Shown here: one piece after another, positions 37,576-45,891 of the stretch | Numbering within the stretch: the stretch's first letter is position 1 | How the letters are laid out: every line of letters starts with the position of its first letter | Assembly: GCF_002205675.1 (NCBI RefSeq) | Contig: NZ_NISK01000001.1 | Coordinates: 181,054-245,053 of the forward strand | DNA length: 64,000 bases | Direction: 5' to 3' | DNA from: Sphingopyxis bauzanensis | Lineage (GTDB): Bacteria; Pseudomonadota; Alphaproteobacteria; Sphingomonadales; Sphingomonadaceae | Notes under the pieces: model-generated | The model's input: the letters and a program-made list of their open reading frames with translations, nothing else | Told to the model about the DNA's origin: nothing | Database searches by the model: none | Position numbers and translations under genes: made by a program

Positions 37576-38346
37576 ATGCATCTCAAGATCGCGCTTGTCG
37601 CATCGAACGCGCCCGCCGCCATGGAGGCGGAGGCCGAGTTGCGCCCGCTTTATGACTTCGTCGATCTGAGCGAAGCTGATCTCTTGATCGCGCTCGGCGG
37701 CGACGGTTTCCTGCTCCACATGCTGCACCAGCTACTCGACCAGCGGCGCAGCATGCCGGTGTTCGGGATGAACCGCGGCACCATCGGCTTTCTGATGAAC
37801 GAATTTCGCGTCGAGGGGCTGGTCGACCGGCTCGCGGCGGCGCGGCCCTTTTTGATCCATCCCTTGCGCGGCGATATCACGACGATCAGCGGCGAGCGCC
37901 ATATCCTGCCCGCGATCAACGAAATTTCGCTGCTCCGCGAAACGCGTCAGGCGGCAAAGCTCGAAGTGCTGATCAACGAAAAGACGATGCTGGAGGAGCT
38001 TGCGTGCGACGGCGTGCTGGTCGCGACCCCCGCGGGCTCGACAGCGTATAACCTCAGCGCCAACGGCCCGATCCTGCCGCTCGAATCCGAAATGCTAGCG
38101 CTGACCCCGATCAGCCCGTTCCGCCCGCGGCGCTGGCGCGGCGCGCTGGTCCCCGAATCGACGAGCATCCGCTTCAACGTCCGCGAGGCGGCAAAGCGCC
38201 CGGTCAGCGCGGTCGCCGACCAGCGCGAAATCCGCGATGTGAAGACCGTGCTGGTCACCACCGACCGCAGCCGCCCGCTGACTTTGCTGTTCGATCCCGA
38301 CCAGGGGCTCGACGAACGCATCGCAATGGAACAATTTATCGTCTGA
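37576..38346 (+). CDS. nadK: NAD kinase
   Basis: A 256-aa NAD kinase that makes NADP. The GGDG motif is in LLIALGGDGFLLHMLHQLL, the NE motif in ILPAINEISLLRE, and the conserved GSTAYNLSANGPILP block is present. ATG 37576 gives MHLKIALVASNAP, the typical start. It follows moaA closely. A hairpin lies 37 bases after the stop. Confidence 0.95.
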   Translation: MHLKIALVASNAPAAMEAEAELRPLYDFVDLSEADLLIALGGDGFLLHMLHQLLDQRRSMPVFGMNRGTIGFLMNEFRVEGLVDRLAAARPFLIHPLRGDITTISGERHILPAINEISLLRETRQAAKLEVLINEKTMLEELACDGVLVATPAGSTAYNLSANGPILPLESEMLALTPISPFRPRRWRGALVPESTSIRFNVREAAKRPVSAVADQREIRDVKTVLVTTDRSRPLTLLFDPDQGLDERIAMEQFIV

Positions 38347-38383
38347 GCGGAGCCTATCGCGCCAAAACCCTCTTGATAAAGTT

Positions 38384-38408
38384 GGCGGCCCACGGCAAAG
38401 GGGCCGCC
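38384..38408 (+). terminator. Hairpin after nadK, possible terminator
   Basis: GGCGGCCC (38384-38391) pairs perfectly with GGGCCGCC (38401-38408). Only two T follow, so termination would be weak or factor-dependent. It lies 22 bases upstream of tRNA-Asn. Confidence 0.45.
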
Positions 38409-38429
38409 TTGCCCGCGTCAGCGGGATGT

Positions 38430-38504
38430 TCCTCGGTAGCTCAGCGGTAGAGCAATCGACTGTTAATCGATCGGTCGTAGGTTCGAATCCTACCCGGGGA
38501 GCCA
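38430..38504 (+). tRNA. tRNA-Asn (GTT)
   Basis: A 75-base tRNA including the encoded CCA. The acceptor arms TCCTCGG and CCGGGGA pair (one T.G), the D-arm is GCTC/GAGC, the anticodon loop CTGTTAA gives anticodon GTT, and the T-arm is GTAGGTTCGAATCCTAC. No attachment-site duplication was found downstream. Confidence 0.95.
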
Positions 38505-38895
38505 TTTCTTTTGATGCGCGAAAGGCTACGCCAAAGCACCCTAGCTTTGCGCGGTTTTCGCCAGACTTGGCGCCCCTGCTCCGGGGCAACGATAAAAAGA
38601 GCGAAAACTCTAGTCGCAGAGCAAGATATCGTAGATCGCCCCGACACTGCCACGAGAAAATCGCCTTCTCGTAGGATGGCGTAGAAATACAAGCTACAGC
38701 GTTTCCAAGCGCACTTATGGGTACAGCTGCGTAGCCCTGCGCGCTTTCCCATTGCGCCGGCCTACCCTTGTGAACCATCAAAGCCCATGAACGACAATCT
38801 GTTTCTGGCCGCTTGCGGTCGGACAGCATTGGGAAGCCCATCAAGAGAAGCGGACTGGCCATTCGACGAGAGCGGTTTTGCATCGCGCATGTCTG
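38505..38895. other. Gene-free stretch between tRNA-Asn and the IS element
   Basis: About 390 bases in which I see no supported coding region, RNA or repeat. Open frames crossing it are short and lack ribosome-binding sites or known motifs. GC is somewhat lower than in neighbouring genes. Confidence 0.6.
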
Positions 38896-38972
38896 GCGCT
38901 TGGGGTCGTGTCCCATATGGTGGTGTAGGTTCACCGGCGTAGCCTTAGCGATCTCCGGCGAAGCCGGGTTGA

Positions 38973-40172
38973 TCATGCTGCCATGGCGGGCAACGTGATG
39001 ATGGCATTATCGCTTAATCCCGAGACGCTCTCAAGGGTCATGTAGCGGCAACGCTGGACCGCCCATTCATCGTTCTGTTCCAGCAGGATGGCGCCGACGA
39101 GGCGCGTAATCGCTTCTTCATTGGGGAAGATGCCGACGACGTCGGTGCGCCGCTTGATTTCGCCATTGAGTCGCTCGATCGGATTATTTGAGTGCAACTT
39201 GGTGCGATGCTGCGCGGGGAAGGTCATGTAGGCCAGGACGTCCTCTTCGGCATTGTCCATCAGCGTAGCGAGCTTTGGAACGGTGGGCCGCAGCTGGTCA
39301 GCAACGCTACGCCACTGCGCCTTGGCCGCCTCGGCAGTGTCCTGCGCGAAGGCGGTGGCGATGAACGCCGACACGACCCGGCGGCCACTCTTGCCCGCAT
39401 GGGCCTGCGCGTTGCGCATGAAGTGGACGCGGCAGCGCTGCCAGGTGGCGCAGAACACCTTGGCGACGGCCGCTTTGATCCCCTCGTGGGAATCGGAGAT
39501 CACCAGCTTCACGCCGCGCAATCCGCGACGCGCAAGGCTGCGCAGGAACTCGGTCCAGAATACCTCAGCCTCGGAATGACCGATCGCCATGCCGAGCACT
39601 TCGCGCCGACCGTCACTGTTGACCCCGACGGCGATGATGACGGCGACCGAGACAATGCGGCCCGCGCGGCGGACTTTTATGTAGGTCGCGTCCATCCAGA
39701 TATAGGGCCAGTCGCCTTCGATCGGACGCTCGAGGAAGGCCGTCACCCGCTCGTCGATCTCCTCGCACAGCCGGCTGACCTGGCTCTTGGAGATGCCGCT
39801 CATCCCCATGGCCTTGACCAGATCGTCGACCGAACGGGTCGAGATGCCCTGGATATAGGCTTCCTGGATGACCGCGGTTAGCGCCTTCTCCGCCACTCGG
39901 CGCGGCTCGAGAAAGCAGGGAAAGTAACTGCCTTTGCGCAGCTTGGGGATCTTCAGCTCGACCGTGCCCGCGCGGGTCTCCCAGTCCCTGTCGCGATACC
40001 CGTTGCGCTGCGCGAGCCGCTCGCTATCCTTCTCGCCATAGGCCGCACCCGTCAGGCCGCCCACTTCCAGTTCCATCAGGCGCTGCGCGGCAAAGCTGAT
40101 CATGTCGCGCAGAAAATCGCCATCGGCGCTCTTCCCAACCAGCGCATTCAAGTCCATCTGATCATTGGTCAT
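38973..40172 (-). CDS. IS256-family (mutator type) transposase
   Basis: A 399-aa DDE transposase. The catalytic residues are visible as D161 ([12 protein letters not shown]), D227 ([11 protein letters not shown]) and E333 ([13 protein letters not shown]), with the family C-x2-H (CRVHFMRN, 247-250) in between. The C-terminus YMTLESVSG...LPAMAA is characteristic. I chose ATG 40172 ([13 protein letters not shown]) with CGGAGAA upstream; a longer frame starts inside a palindrome. No frameshift, so probably active. Confidence 0.95.
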   Translation of the reverse strand: MTNDQMDLNALVGKSADGDFLRDMISFAAQRLMELEVGGLTGAAYGEKDSERLAQRNGYRDRDWETRAGTVELKIPKLRKGSYFPCFLEPRRVAEKALTAVIQEAYIQGISTRSVDDLVKAMGMSGISKSQVSRLCEEIDERVTAFLERPIEGDWPYIWMDATYIKVRRAGRIVSVAVIIAVGVNSDGRREVLGMAIGHSEAEVFWTEFLRSLARRGLRGVKLVISDSHEGIKAAVAKVFCATWQRCRVHFMRNAQAHAGKSGRRVVSAFIATAFAQDTAEAAKAQWRSVADQLRPTVPKLATLMDNAEEDVLAYMTFPAQHRTKLHSNNPIERLNGEIKRRTDVVGIFPNEEAITRLVGAILLEQNDEWAVQRCRYMTLESVSGLSDNAIITLPAMAA

Positions 40173-40235
40173 CGGTGTTCTCCGTAAGTTGAGTGTTTGC
40201 AACCCAAGCTTACCGAAGTTCGCCGATGACCACCC

Positions 40236-40294
40236 GCGAAACTGACCGGACACTACAGCGCTTTATCGATTAGCGCGTGTCCGGTCAGCTTCGC
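40236..40294. repeat. 18-bp inverted repeat inside the IS right end
   Basis: GCGAAACTGACCGGACAC (40236-40253) and GTGTCCGGTCAGCTTCGC (40277-40294) match in inverse orientation at 17 of 18 positions, with 23 bases between. It lies between the transposase start and the right terminal repeat. It may be a transposase-binding site or a hairpin limiting read-through into the transposase gene. Confidence 0.75.
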
Positions 40295-40393
40295 TACCGG
40301 CAGAAGCTACACCACGTACCGGGACACGACCGCGCTTGGCCGAGAAAAGCGACACAAGGACTGACGCGGCGTTTTTCACTGAGGAGAAGTCGG

Positions 40394-41413
40394 ATGCGCG
40401 TCATCGCCTGCCTCGCGATAGCACTGGTTTCATCGGACACGCACGCTCGCGACGCAGCCCCACCGATTATCGACATGCATATGCACGCGTGGTCCCTCGA
40501 CGAATTCGGCGGGCAGAGCGTCCCCGGCTGCATTGGAGCGGAGGGGGTCGAAATGCTCGGCATCGACCCCGCAGAGCCTTTCGATTTCACGGCGCAAGTC
40601 GATTGCAGGCGAATCGTTCAGTCTCCCGCGACTGACGAGGAGGTTTTGGCTGAGACGTTGGCCGCGATGAAACGTCTCAACATTGTCGCCGGAGTCATCG
40701 CCGGCGAGGGGCCCGTGGTTGCGGCGTGGCGAAAAGCGGCGCCAGATCGGTTCATCCCGGCGGCGAATTTTTTCACTGGCCCCGAAGCGCCTCCGTCCGC
40801 CCATGTCTCCACTCTCGCGGCGCAGGTCGAGCGCGGCGAGACCAAAGTGTTCGCCGAAATCACAGCGCAATATCGCGGCATGGCGCCCGATGATCCGGCG
40901 CTGGAGCCTTTTTACGCGATGGCGGAGCGGCTCGACATTCCCGTGGGCATTCATATGGGATACGGGGCACCGGGCGGACCTTACTGGGTCTACCCGCGCT
41001 ATCGTGCGGCGCTCGGCAACCCATTGCTGCTCGAAACCCTACTTGTCCGACATCCGAAACTTCGCGTCTATGTGATGCACGCTGGCATGCCGATGACCGA
41101 CGAGATGATCGCGCTGTTATATAGCCATCCACAAGTCTTTGTGGACATCAGCGCCGACAATTGGGGCGTTCCGCGCGCCGAGTTTCATCATCACCTGAAA
41201 CGTCTGGTTGATGCGGGCTATGGCAGGCGTATCATGTTCGGTAGCGACCAGATGGTTTGGCCGCAGTCGATCGAAGTGGCCGTGGAAAGCATCATTGCCG
41301 CGCCGTTTCTGTCTGAAGAGCAGAAGCGCGACATCCTATATAACAATGCGGCCCGCTTCCTCCGACTGAGCAAGGCGGAAATTGATCGCCACCACAAGCG
41401 CAAGACTGAATAG
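40394..41413 (+). CDS. Exported amidohydrolase family 2 protein
   Basis: A 339-aa protein with a signal peptide (MRVIACLAIALVSSDTHA). The metal-dependent hydrolase fold shows IIDMHMHAWS (HxH), GIHMGYGAPG, VYVMHAGMP and MFGSDQMVWP, the latter supplying the C-terminal Asp. Members are hydrolases or decarboxylases of small carboxylic substrates; the substrate is unknown. GAGGAG (40381-40386) supports ATG 40394. The IS target site ends 55 bases upstream, so its native promoter may have been separated. Confidence 0.85.
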   Translation: MRVIACLAIALVSSDTHARDAAPPIIDMHMHAWSLDEFGGQSVPGCIGAEGVEMLGIDPAEPFDFTAQVDCRRIVQSPATDEEVLAETLAAMKRLNIVAGVIAGEGPVVAAWRKAAPDRFIPAANFFTGPEAPPSAHVSTLAAQVERGETKVFAEITAQYRGMAPDDPALEPFYAMAERLDIPVGIHMGYGAPGGPYWVYPRYRAALGNPLLLETLLVRHPKLRVYVMHAGMPMTDEMIALLYSHPQVFVDISADNWGVPRAEFHHHLKRLVDAGYGRRIMFGSDQMVWPQSIEVAVESIIAAPFLSEEQKRDILYNNAARFLRLSKAEIDRHHKRKTE

Positions 41414-41581
41414 CAAGTAGCTCGGGCTACGCGATTCTGGTCGAATTCAGACCGGCAGGTTTCAGGCACAAAATCTGGGATGGCCGCCGTTCCAAGGGAC
41501 ACCCATTGCTTGCCTACTCTCTCTGCCGAAGGCTCGCAGTAAGGCTTGTGCAGCGAGTTTCAGCGGCTCGTCGCGCTCATC

Positions 41582-42163
41582 TCAATGCTTGAAGCAATGC
41601 TCGCGGTGCCATCGGACGAATTGGGGATGAGGTCGATCAGCCTCTCGCTGTGGCACCAATATCCGGCCGCTGCCATTGATGACTGATCGGATGCTTTCGG
41701 GATCATTGGCCTGCCGCGAGACAATGATCTGCATGTCATCATCTAGCCCGATCAAACCGCGGTCGAACATCCAATGCGCCGTCCCAGAAAGCGCCAAGCC
41801 ATTGCTGACGATGTCGGGGCCGTTCGCCTCGACGGGGCGGATGTGAGCGGCCTCCACCTCGGCCCGTCCGCCGCCATTAATGAGCTTTAGCCCGGTGACC
41901 GCACAGCGCTCATCATAGACGCGCAAAACAACGCGCCGAAACACGCGATCGCGTACAACGCGCGATATGATTGAGGTGACCCGCTCCCGCGCTTCATCGA
42001 AAACAACGGGAACTCGCTGGTCGCAAAGAACGGGCTCGGCGAGCCAGCAATCCGTTCGCGGCAGAAGCGGATGTTCGTCTGCCAAACCAGCGGCGATGAT
42101 TCGACTGAAGTCGCTCGGCGACAGCGCCCGAACGGCAGCCTGAGCACGCCCAGATATGCGCCC
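41582..42163 (-). pseudogene. HNH endonuclease, 5'-truncated
   Basis: The C-terminal two thirds of an HNH nuclease of the roughly 300-aa restriction-like family. The frame starts at GRISGRAQAAVRALSPSDFS, a block normally about 100 residues in, and continues to the HNH fold: CAVTGLKLINGGGRAEVEAA, HIRPVEANGPDIVSNGLA and LSGTAHWMFDRG. The zinc/metal motif is intact, but the N-terminal part is missing. The break lies at 42164-42171, where OmpW sequence begins on the opposite strand. A GTG at 42166 could permit translation of 194 aa, but activity is doubtful. Confidence 0.8.
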
Positions 42164-42171
42164 CACCTCAA

Positions 42172-42612
42172 AATATCTCGGTCGAGACGATCGCGGGGGT
42201 TACCCAGCATGATGTCGTGGGCCGTGGCGGCCTGGCGGGTGCAGGGCTGGTGTCGAATGCGAACATCGTCCCCGCGACGCTGACGCTGAAATATCATTTC
42301 GGCAAAGACGGCGGCGTGCGGCCTTATGTCGGAGCCGGTCCCAGCTATTTCATCTTCATCGACGAAAAGCCCGGTGCAACGGCGGTCGCACTCGGCGCGA
42401 CCCGGCAAAAGATGGGCGACTCGCTGGGCATGGCATTTCAGGCCGGGGTCGATGTTCCGGTGAATGCCAAGGGACTGGCGGTGACATTCGATGCCAAACG
42501 CTATGTCATGCGCTCGACCGCGCGCTGGTTCGCCGGCCCGACCGAAGTGTTGCGGACGCGGCACAAGCTCGATCCCTGGGTCGTCAGCGCCGGGCTCGCT
42601 TTCCGCTTCTGA
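42172..42612 (+). pseudogene. OmpW family outer-membrane protein, 5'-truncated
   Basis: A C-terminal beta-barrel fragment: NISVETIAGVTQHDV, VPATLTLKYHFGKDGG, RPYVGAGPSYFIF and the terminal ...VVSAGLAFRF with the aromatic last residue. This is the OmpW family. The signal peptide and first strands are absent. The homology runs into the HNH fragment at 42164-42171. Nearest start codon in frame is GTG 42217, giving 131 aa without export signal, so the protein should not reach the membrane. Confidence 0.82.
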
Positions 42613-42621
42613 CGTTGCAGG

Positions 42622-43314
42622 TCAGCCCGCCATCGCCTCCATCGCCGCGCGGTCGTTGATCACGATCTCGCGGCGGGACGGCAGCTCGAGCACCCCTTCG
42701 CCGCGCATTTTGGTGAGCTGGCGGCTGGTTGTTTCGATCGTCAGCCCCAGGATATCGGCAATCTGCTGACGCCCGAAGGGCAGCTCAAAACCGCCCTTGG
42801 GCATCGTCGCGTCGCATCCCTGCCCCGCCAAACGTTCAGACATTTCGAGCAGGAACGACGCGACTTTCTCCGACGCCGACTTGCGCCCAAGCAGCATCAT
42901 CCAGTGGCGGGCGCGGTCGAGCTCATCGAGCGTGCGGCGCAGCAGCTTCTGCTGAAGGTCGGGATGCGAGCTGGCGAATTCGTCGAAATTGTTGCGGTTG
43001 AAAATGCAAACTTCGGCATCGGTCATCGCGGTGACCGTGTACGGGCTCTCCTTGCCGAAAGGCCTTCCGATAAAGTCGGAGGGGAACACGACCCCGACAA
43101 TCTGTTCGCGGCCATCGGCGGTCGAGACCACCAGCTTCAATACCCCAGTCAGGACGTTCGCGACGACCGGCGCGCCATCGCCTTCCCACAGCAAGGTCTG
43201 TCCCTGCCGGACCTTCTGCTTGCGCCCCATCTTGCCGAGCGCCAATATTTCCGTCGCGTCGAGGCTGGCGCAAATCGCGCGGTTGCGGACGACGCAGGTG
43301 GAACAATCGGTCAT
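42622..43314 (-). CDS. FnrL-type Crp/Fnr family oxygen-responsive regulator
   Basis: A 230-aa regulator. N-terminal cysteines C4, C7 and C15 (spacing C-x2-C-x7-C) plus C103 in DAEVCIFNRNNF are in the positions of FNR/FnrL [4Fe-4S] ligands, so it should sense oxygen. The effector domain is followed by a helix-turn-helix, FGRQQIADILGLTIETTSRQ, where ET-SR matches FNR recognition of TTGAT-N4-ATCAA. A box close to this sequence lies upstream of the neighbouring universal stress gene. It is 9 bases past the OmpW remnant, convergent with it. Confidence 0.92.
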   Translation of the reverse strand: MTDCSTCVVRNRAICASLDATEILALGKMGRKQKVRQGQTLLWEGDGAPVVANVLTGVLKLVVSTADGREQIVGVVFPSDFIGRPFGKESPYTVTAMTDAEVCIFNRNNFDEFASSHPDLQQKLLRRTLDELDRARHWMMLLGRKSASEKVASFLLEMSERLAGQGCDATMPKGGFELPFGRQQIADILGLTIETTSRQLTKMRGEGVLELPSRREIVINDRAAMEAMAG

Positions 43315-43369
43315 GCCGCCGCCGTACAGCAGCCCGCAGACTTTGGGAAGCGAAGCGGTCTGCGGTAGA

Positions 43370-44182
43370 TCAGTGCATGAGCAGCAACGGGGCCGGCGCC
43401 GATTCCAGCAAATAGCGCGTCACGCCGCCGAAAAAGGTTTCGCGCAGGCGGGTATGGCCAAAAGCGCCCATCACGATCAGGCCAGCGCCGATATCGCGCG
43501 CCGTCCGCTCGAGCGCTTCTTCGATCGTTTCGACACTGCGCTCGACATGGCGCAGCTCGGCGTGGATCGTGTGGCGCGAGAGGTAGCGCAGCGCGTCGTC
43601 GGCAGCGACCTGCCCCTCATCCTGGCCTACCGAGACCATGATAACCTGCTGCGCATCGCGCATCAGCGGCACCGCGGCGCGCAGGGCGTGCGCCGCTTGG
43701 AGACTGCCGTTCCACGCGATCATCACCGGCGCGTCGAGATCGATCGGGCCGCACGGTTCCGGAATGGCGAGCACCGGCACGGGAACCGCCATCGCCAGGT
43801 CGCCCGCCATCATTGGCGGGGTAAAGCTGCGGCGCCGATCCGCGGTGCCGAGCGAGACGATGACCAGGTCAGCCAGCGTCGCGGCAAGCGTCAACGTCGC
43901 GAGCACATCGCCATCGGCCAGCGTCACATTCCAAGGCACATCTTCGCGCTCGAGATCGGCCCGCAGCCGCCGGTCGAGCGCCGCGTCAGCCGCCTGCGCT
44001 TTCGCCAACTGCTCGCTCGCCAGATACATGCCGCCGAAGGGGTCGGTGGCAATGAACTGCTGAAACGGCGAGCTGATCACGAGATCCAGATGCGAACGAT
44101 GCCGTCGCCCGATCGCCAAACCGCTTTCCAATCGCGCGGGCATTCCGGGACCATCGTCGGCGTGAATCAAGATATTGCGCAC
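43370..44182 (-). CDS. Tandem universal stress protein (UspA family)
   Basis: A 270-aa protein of two Usp folds: NILIHADDGPGM to ...PVPVLAIPE, and PVMIAWNGSLQAAHALRAAV to ...APAPLLLMH with a GAFGHTRLRETFFGGVTRYL nucleotide-binding loop. Such tandem Usps are often induced by low oxygen. The GTG start at 44182 has AGGAG seven bases upstream. An FNR-like box with a well placed -10 element precedes it, and the FnrL-like gene follows 55 bases downstream in the same direction. Confidence 0.88.
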   Translation of the reverse strand: MRNILIHADDGPGMPARLESGLAIGRRHRSHLDLVISSPFQQFIATDPFGGMYLASEQLAKAQAADAALDRRLRADLEREDVPWNVTLADGDVLATLTLAATLADLVIVSLGTADRRRSFTPPMMAGDLAMAVPVPVLAIPEPCGPIDLDAPVMIAWNGSLQAAHALRAAVPLMRDAQQVIMVSVGQDEGQVAADDALRYLSRHTIHAELRHVERSVETIEEALERTARDIGAGLIVMGAFGHTRLRETFFGGVTRYLLESAPAPLLLMH

Positions 44183-44206
44183 GTCAAATCTCCTGCTGGT
44201 ACAGGC

Positions 44207-44248
44207 ATATGACGCCGCAATGCACACCGCGTCATTGATCGCGGTCAA
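44207..44248 (-). promoter_or_regulatory. FNR-like box with -10 element upstream of the usp gene
   Basis: TTGATCGCGGTCAA (44235-44248, plus strand) differs from TTGAT-N4-ATCAA at one position. Exactly 22 bases further toward the gene on the minus strand is TCATAT (44212-44207), a plausible -10 hexamer. This is the geometry of a class II FNR-activated promoter, centred near -41.5. Confidence 0.68.
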
Positions 44249-44481
44249 AGTCGCCACCGTAGTTGTCGTTGGAGCATGACTGGATAATTTCCAGCAAAAT
44301 CGAGCGACGCCACGCTTATCCCGCTTTGCATACTTCCTGGCGGCTGGAACTGCGAGCCAAGCCCCTGCCACCCGCTATTGCCCATCGAACGATCGCTTTC
44401 CAGCGAATGACGAATATGGCTGGAACGTGCGAAATCTGGCACGCAGCGGACGGGACGTCGCCCGCCGCGCACTGGCGTCGG

Positions 44482-45891
44482 TCACACTTCGCCTGCACCA
44501 CCCAGGGCGAGCCACAGCAGCAGGCGCGCGCGCTGCGCTTCGCCCCGCGCGATAGCGGCGCGTTCTTCGGCGCCATCGGCCTGGCGGCGCGCTTCCAGTT
44601 GCTCCGAGAGATCGGCGAGGCCAGCGCGCACGCGTGTAGCAGTCAGCGTTTCGACGCGCGTAAACCGCACCGCTTCGTCTGCTGCCGCCGCAGCGCGCGC
44701 ATCGGTCGCCGCAATCAGCCGGTATCCGGATTCCGCATCGCCAAGCGCGTCGAAAACGGCGGCGCGATAGAGCTGAAACGCCAGGCGCTTGTCGGCAGCT
44801 GCGCCGTCGATCTCCGCCGATATGCGGCCAAAATCCAGCAGCGGCCCGGCAATCGCTGCCGCCAGCGACCCGATCAGCGAGTCATCGTCGAACAGCTGGC
44901 CCGGACTGAACGCCAGCAGGCCAAGGCTGGCCGAAAGCGTAATCCTTGGGAAGCGACGCGCGGCCGCTGCCGCAAGGTCGCTGTCAGCCGCAGCAAGACG
45001 CGCTGCCGCTGCCGTAACGTCCGGGCGACGCGCCAGCAGATCGGACGGCAGCGTGGCGGGCACCAATGGCAAGGCCGTTGTCCCACCCGGCGCCGCGAGC
45101 TGCGTTTCGACCCAGCCGGCATCGCGCGCGGTCAGCGTGACCAGACGGCCGATGAGATTGGCGCGCTCGCCGCCCAGCATCGCCAAGCGGCTGCGCGATG
45201 CGGCAGCTATCGCTTCGGCGCGCGCCGTGTCGACGCCGGGCGCAAGGCCGGCGTTTGCGCGTGATGCCGTCAGCGCTACCAGACGGTTAGCCGCATCAAG
45301 GTCGCGTGAAAGCGCCGCATCGCGCACCTCCAGGCTACGCCAGTCGACAACCAGCGACGCGAGGTCGGCGATCAGCGCGATCCGCACCGCTTCGGCGTCG
45401 GCAGTCGCTGCATCGAGCCGCGCCGACGCCGCGCGCTGTTCCGACTTCAGTCGCCCGAACAGGTCAGCATCCCAGCGCGCGCCGAGCGAGGCGCCATAGG
45501 ATGTCTGGTCGGGATCGATCGTGATGCCAGTCGGCAGGCTGGCGCCGAGGCTGCCGGGATTGGTGCGGCTGGTTTCGAGCGATGCGGCGAGATCGAATTG
45601 CGGCATGCGTTCGGCACCGGCACGGCGGGCACCGGCGCGCGCGCGTTCAATCCGCGCGGCAGCTTCGCCAATCGAAGGGGCGTCATCTAGCGCAGCCGCG
45701 CGCAGCGAGACGAAGGCAGGGTCCTCTTGCGGCAGAAGGGCGGCAAGCGATCCGGCCACAGCGGGGTCGGGCACATATGAGAAGGCGGCGGGCAAGACGG
45801 GCGGCGGCGTATCGATCCGCGGCGGGGGGCCGGACGCACAGCCTGCACCGCACAGCGCCAATGCCGTAGTGAGTGCGGCCTTGCGGATCAT
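44482..45891 (-). CDS. Outer-membrane efflux lipoprotein, NodT/TolC family
   Basis: A 469-aa RND/ABC-type outer-membrane factor. The N-terminus (MIRKAALTTALALCGAGCAS) is a lipoprotein signal. Two OEP repeats follow, with DADLFGRLKSEQRAASARL, LARRPDVTAAAARLAAADSD and GPLLDFGRISAEIDGAAADK as typical blocks. It forms the outer-membrane channel of the tripartite pump encoded upstream in the same operon; its start overlaps the adaptor stop by ATGA. Confidence 0.93.
   Translation of the reverse strand: MIRKAALTTALALCGAGCASGPPPRIDTPPPVLPAAFSYVPDPAVAGSLAALLPQEDPAFVSLRAAALDDAPSIGEAAARIERARAGARRAGAERMPQFDLAASLETSRTNPGSLGASLPTGITIDPDQTSYGASLGARWDADLFGRLKSEQRAASARLDAATADAEAVRIALIADLASLVVDWRSLEVRDAALSRDLDAANRLVALTASRANAGLAPGVDTARAEAIAAASRSRLAMLGGERANLIGRLVTLTARDAGWVETQLAAPGGTTALPLVPATLPSDLLARRPDVTAAAARLAAADSDLAAAAARRFPRITLSASLGLLAFSPGQLFDDDSLIGSLAAAIAGPLLDFGRISAEIDGAAADKRLAFQLYRAAVFDALGDAESGYRLIAATDARAAAAADEAVRFTRVETLTATRVRAGLADLSEQLEARRQADGAEERAAIARGEAQRARLLLWLALGGAGEV

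Larger units (their letters stand above)
38904..40331 (-). mobile_element. Complete IS256-family insertion sequence
   Basis: A 1428-bp element. The terminal inverted repeats are GGTCGTGTCCC...GTGGTGTAG at the left (38904-38928) and its reverse counterpart at the right (40307-40331), matching at 20 of 25 positions (a block of 11, five mismatches, a block of 9). An 8-bp target duplication, GCGCTTGG, flanks it at 38896-38903 and 40332-40339. It carries one transposase gene. Intact ends, duplication and reading frame suggest recent insertion. A diverged copy of its left end is at 56933-57027. Confidence 0.95.

Noticed and set aside
38430..38972. tRNA-Asn as an integration site for a genomic island
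   Set aside because: No duplicated tRNA 3' end and no integrase are seen; the IS has its own target duplication.
40230..40260. GTGTCCGGTCAG sequence as the true right end of the IS
   Set aside because: The 8-bp duplication GCGCTTGG and the matching terminal repeats place the end at 40331 instead.
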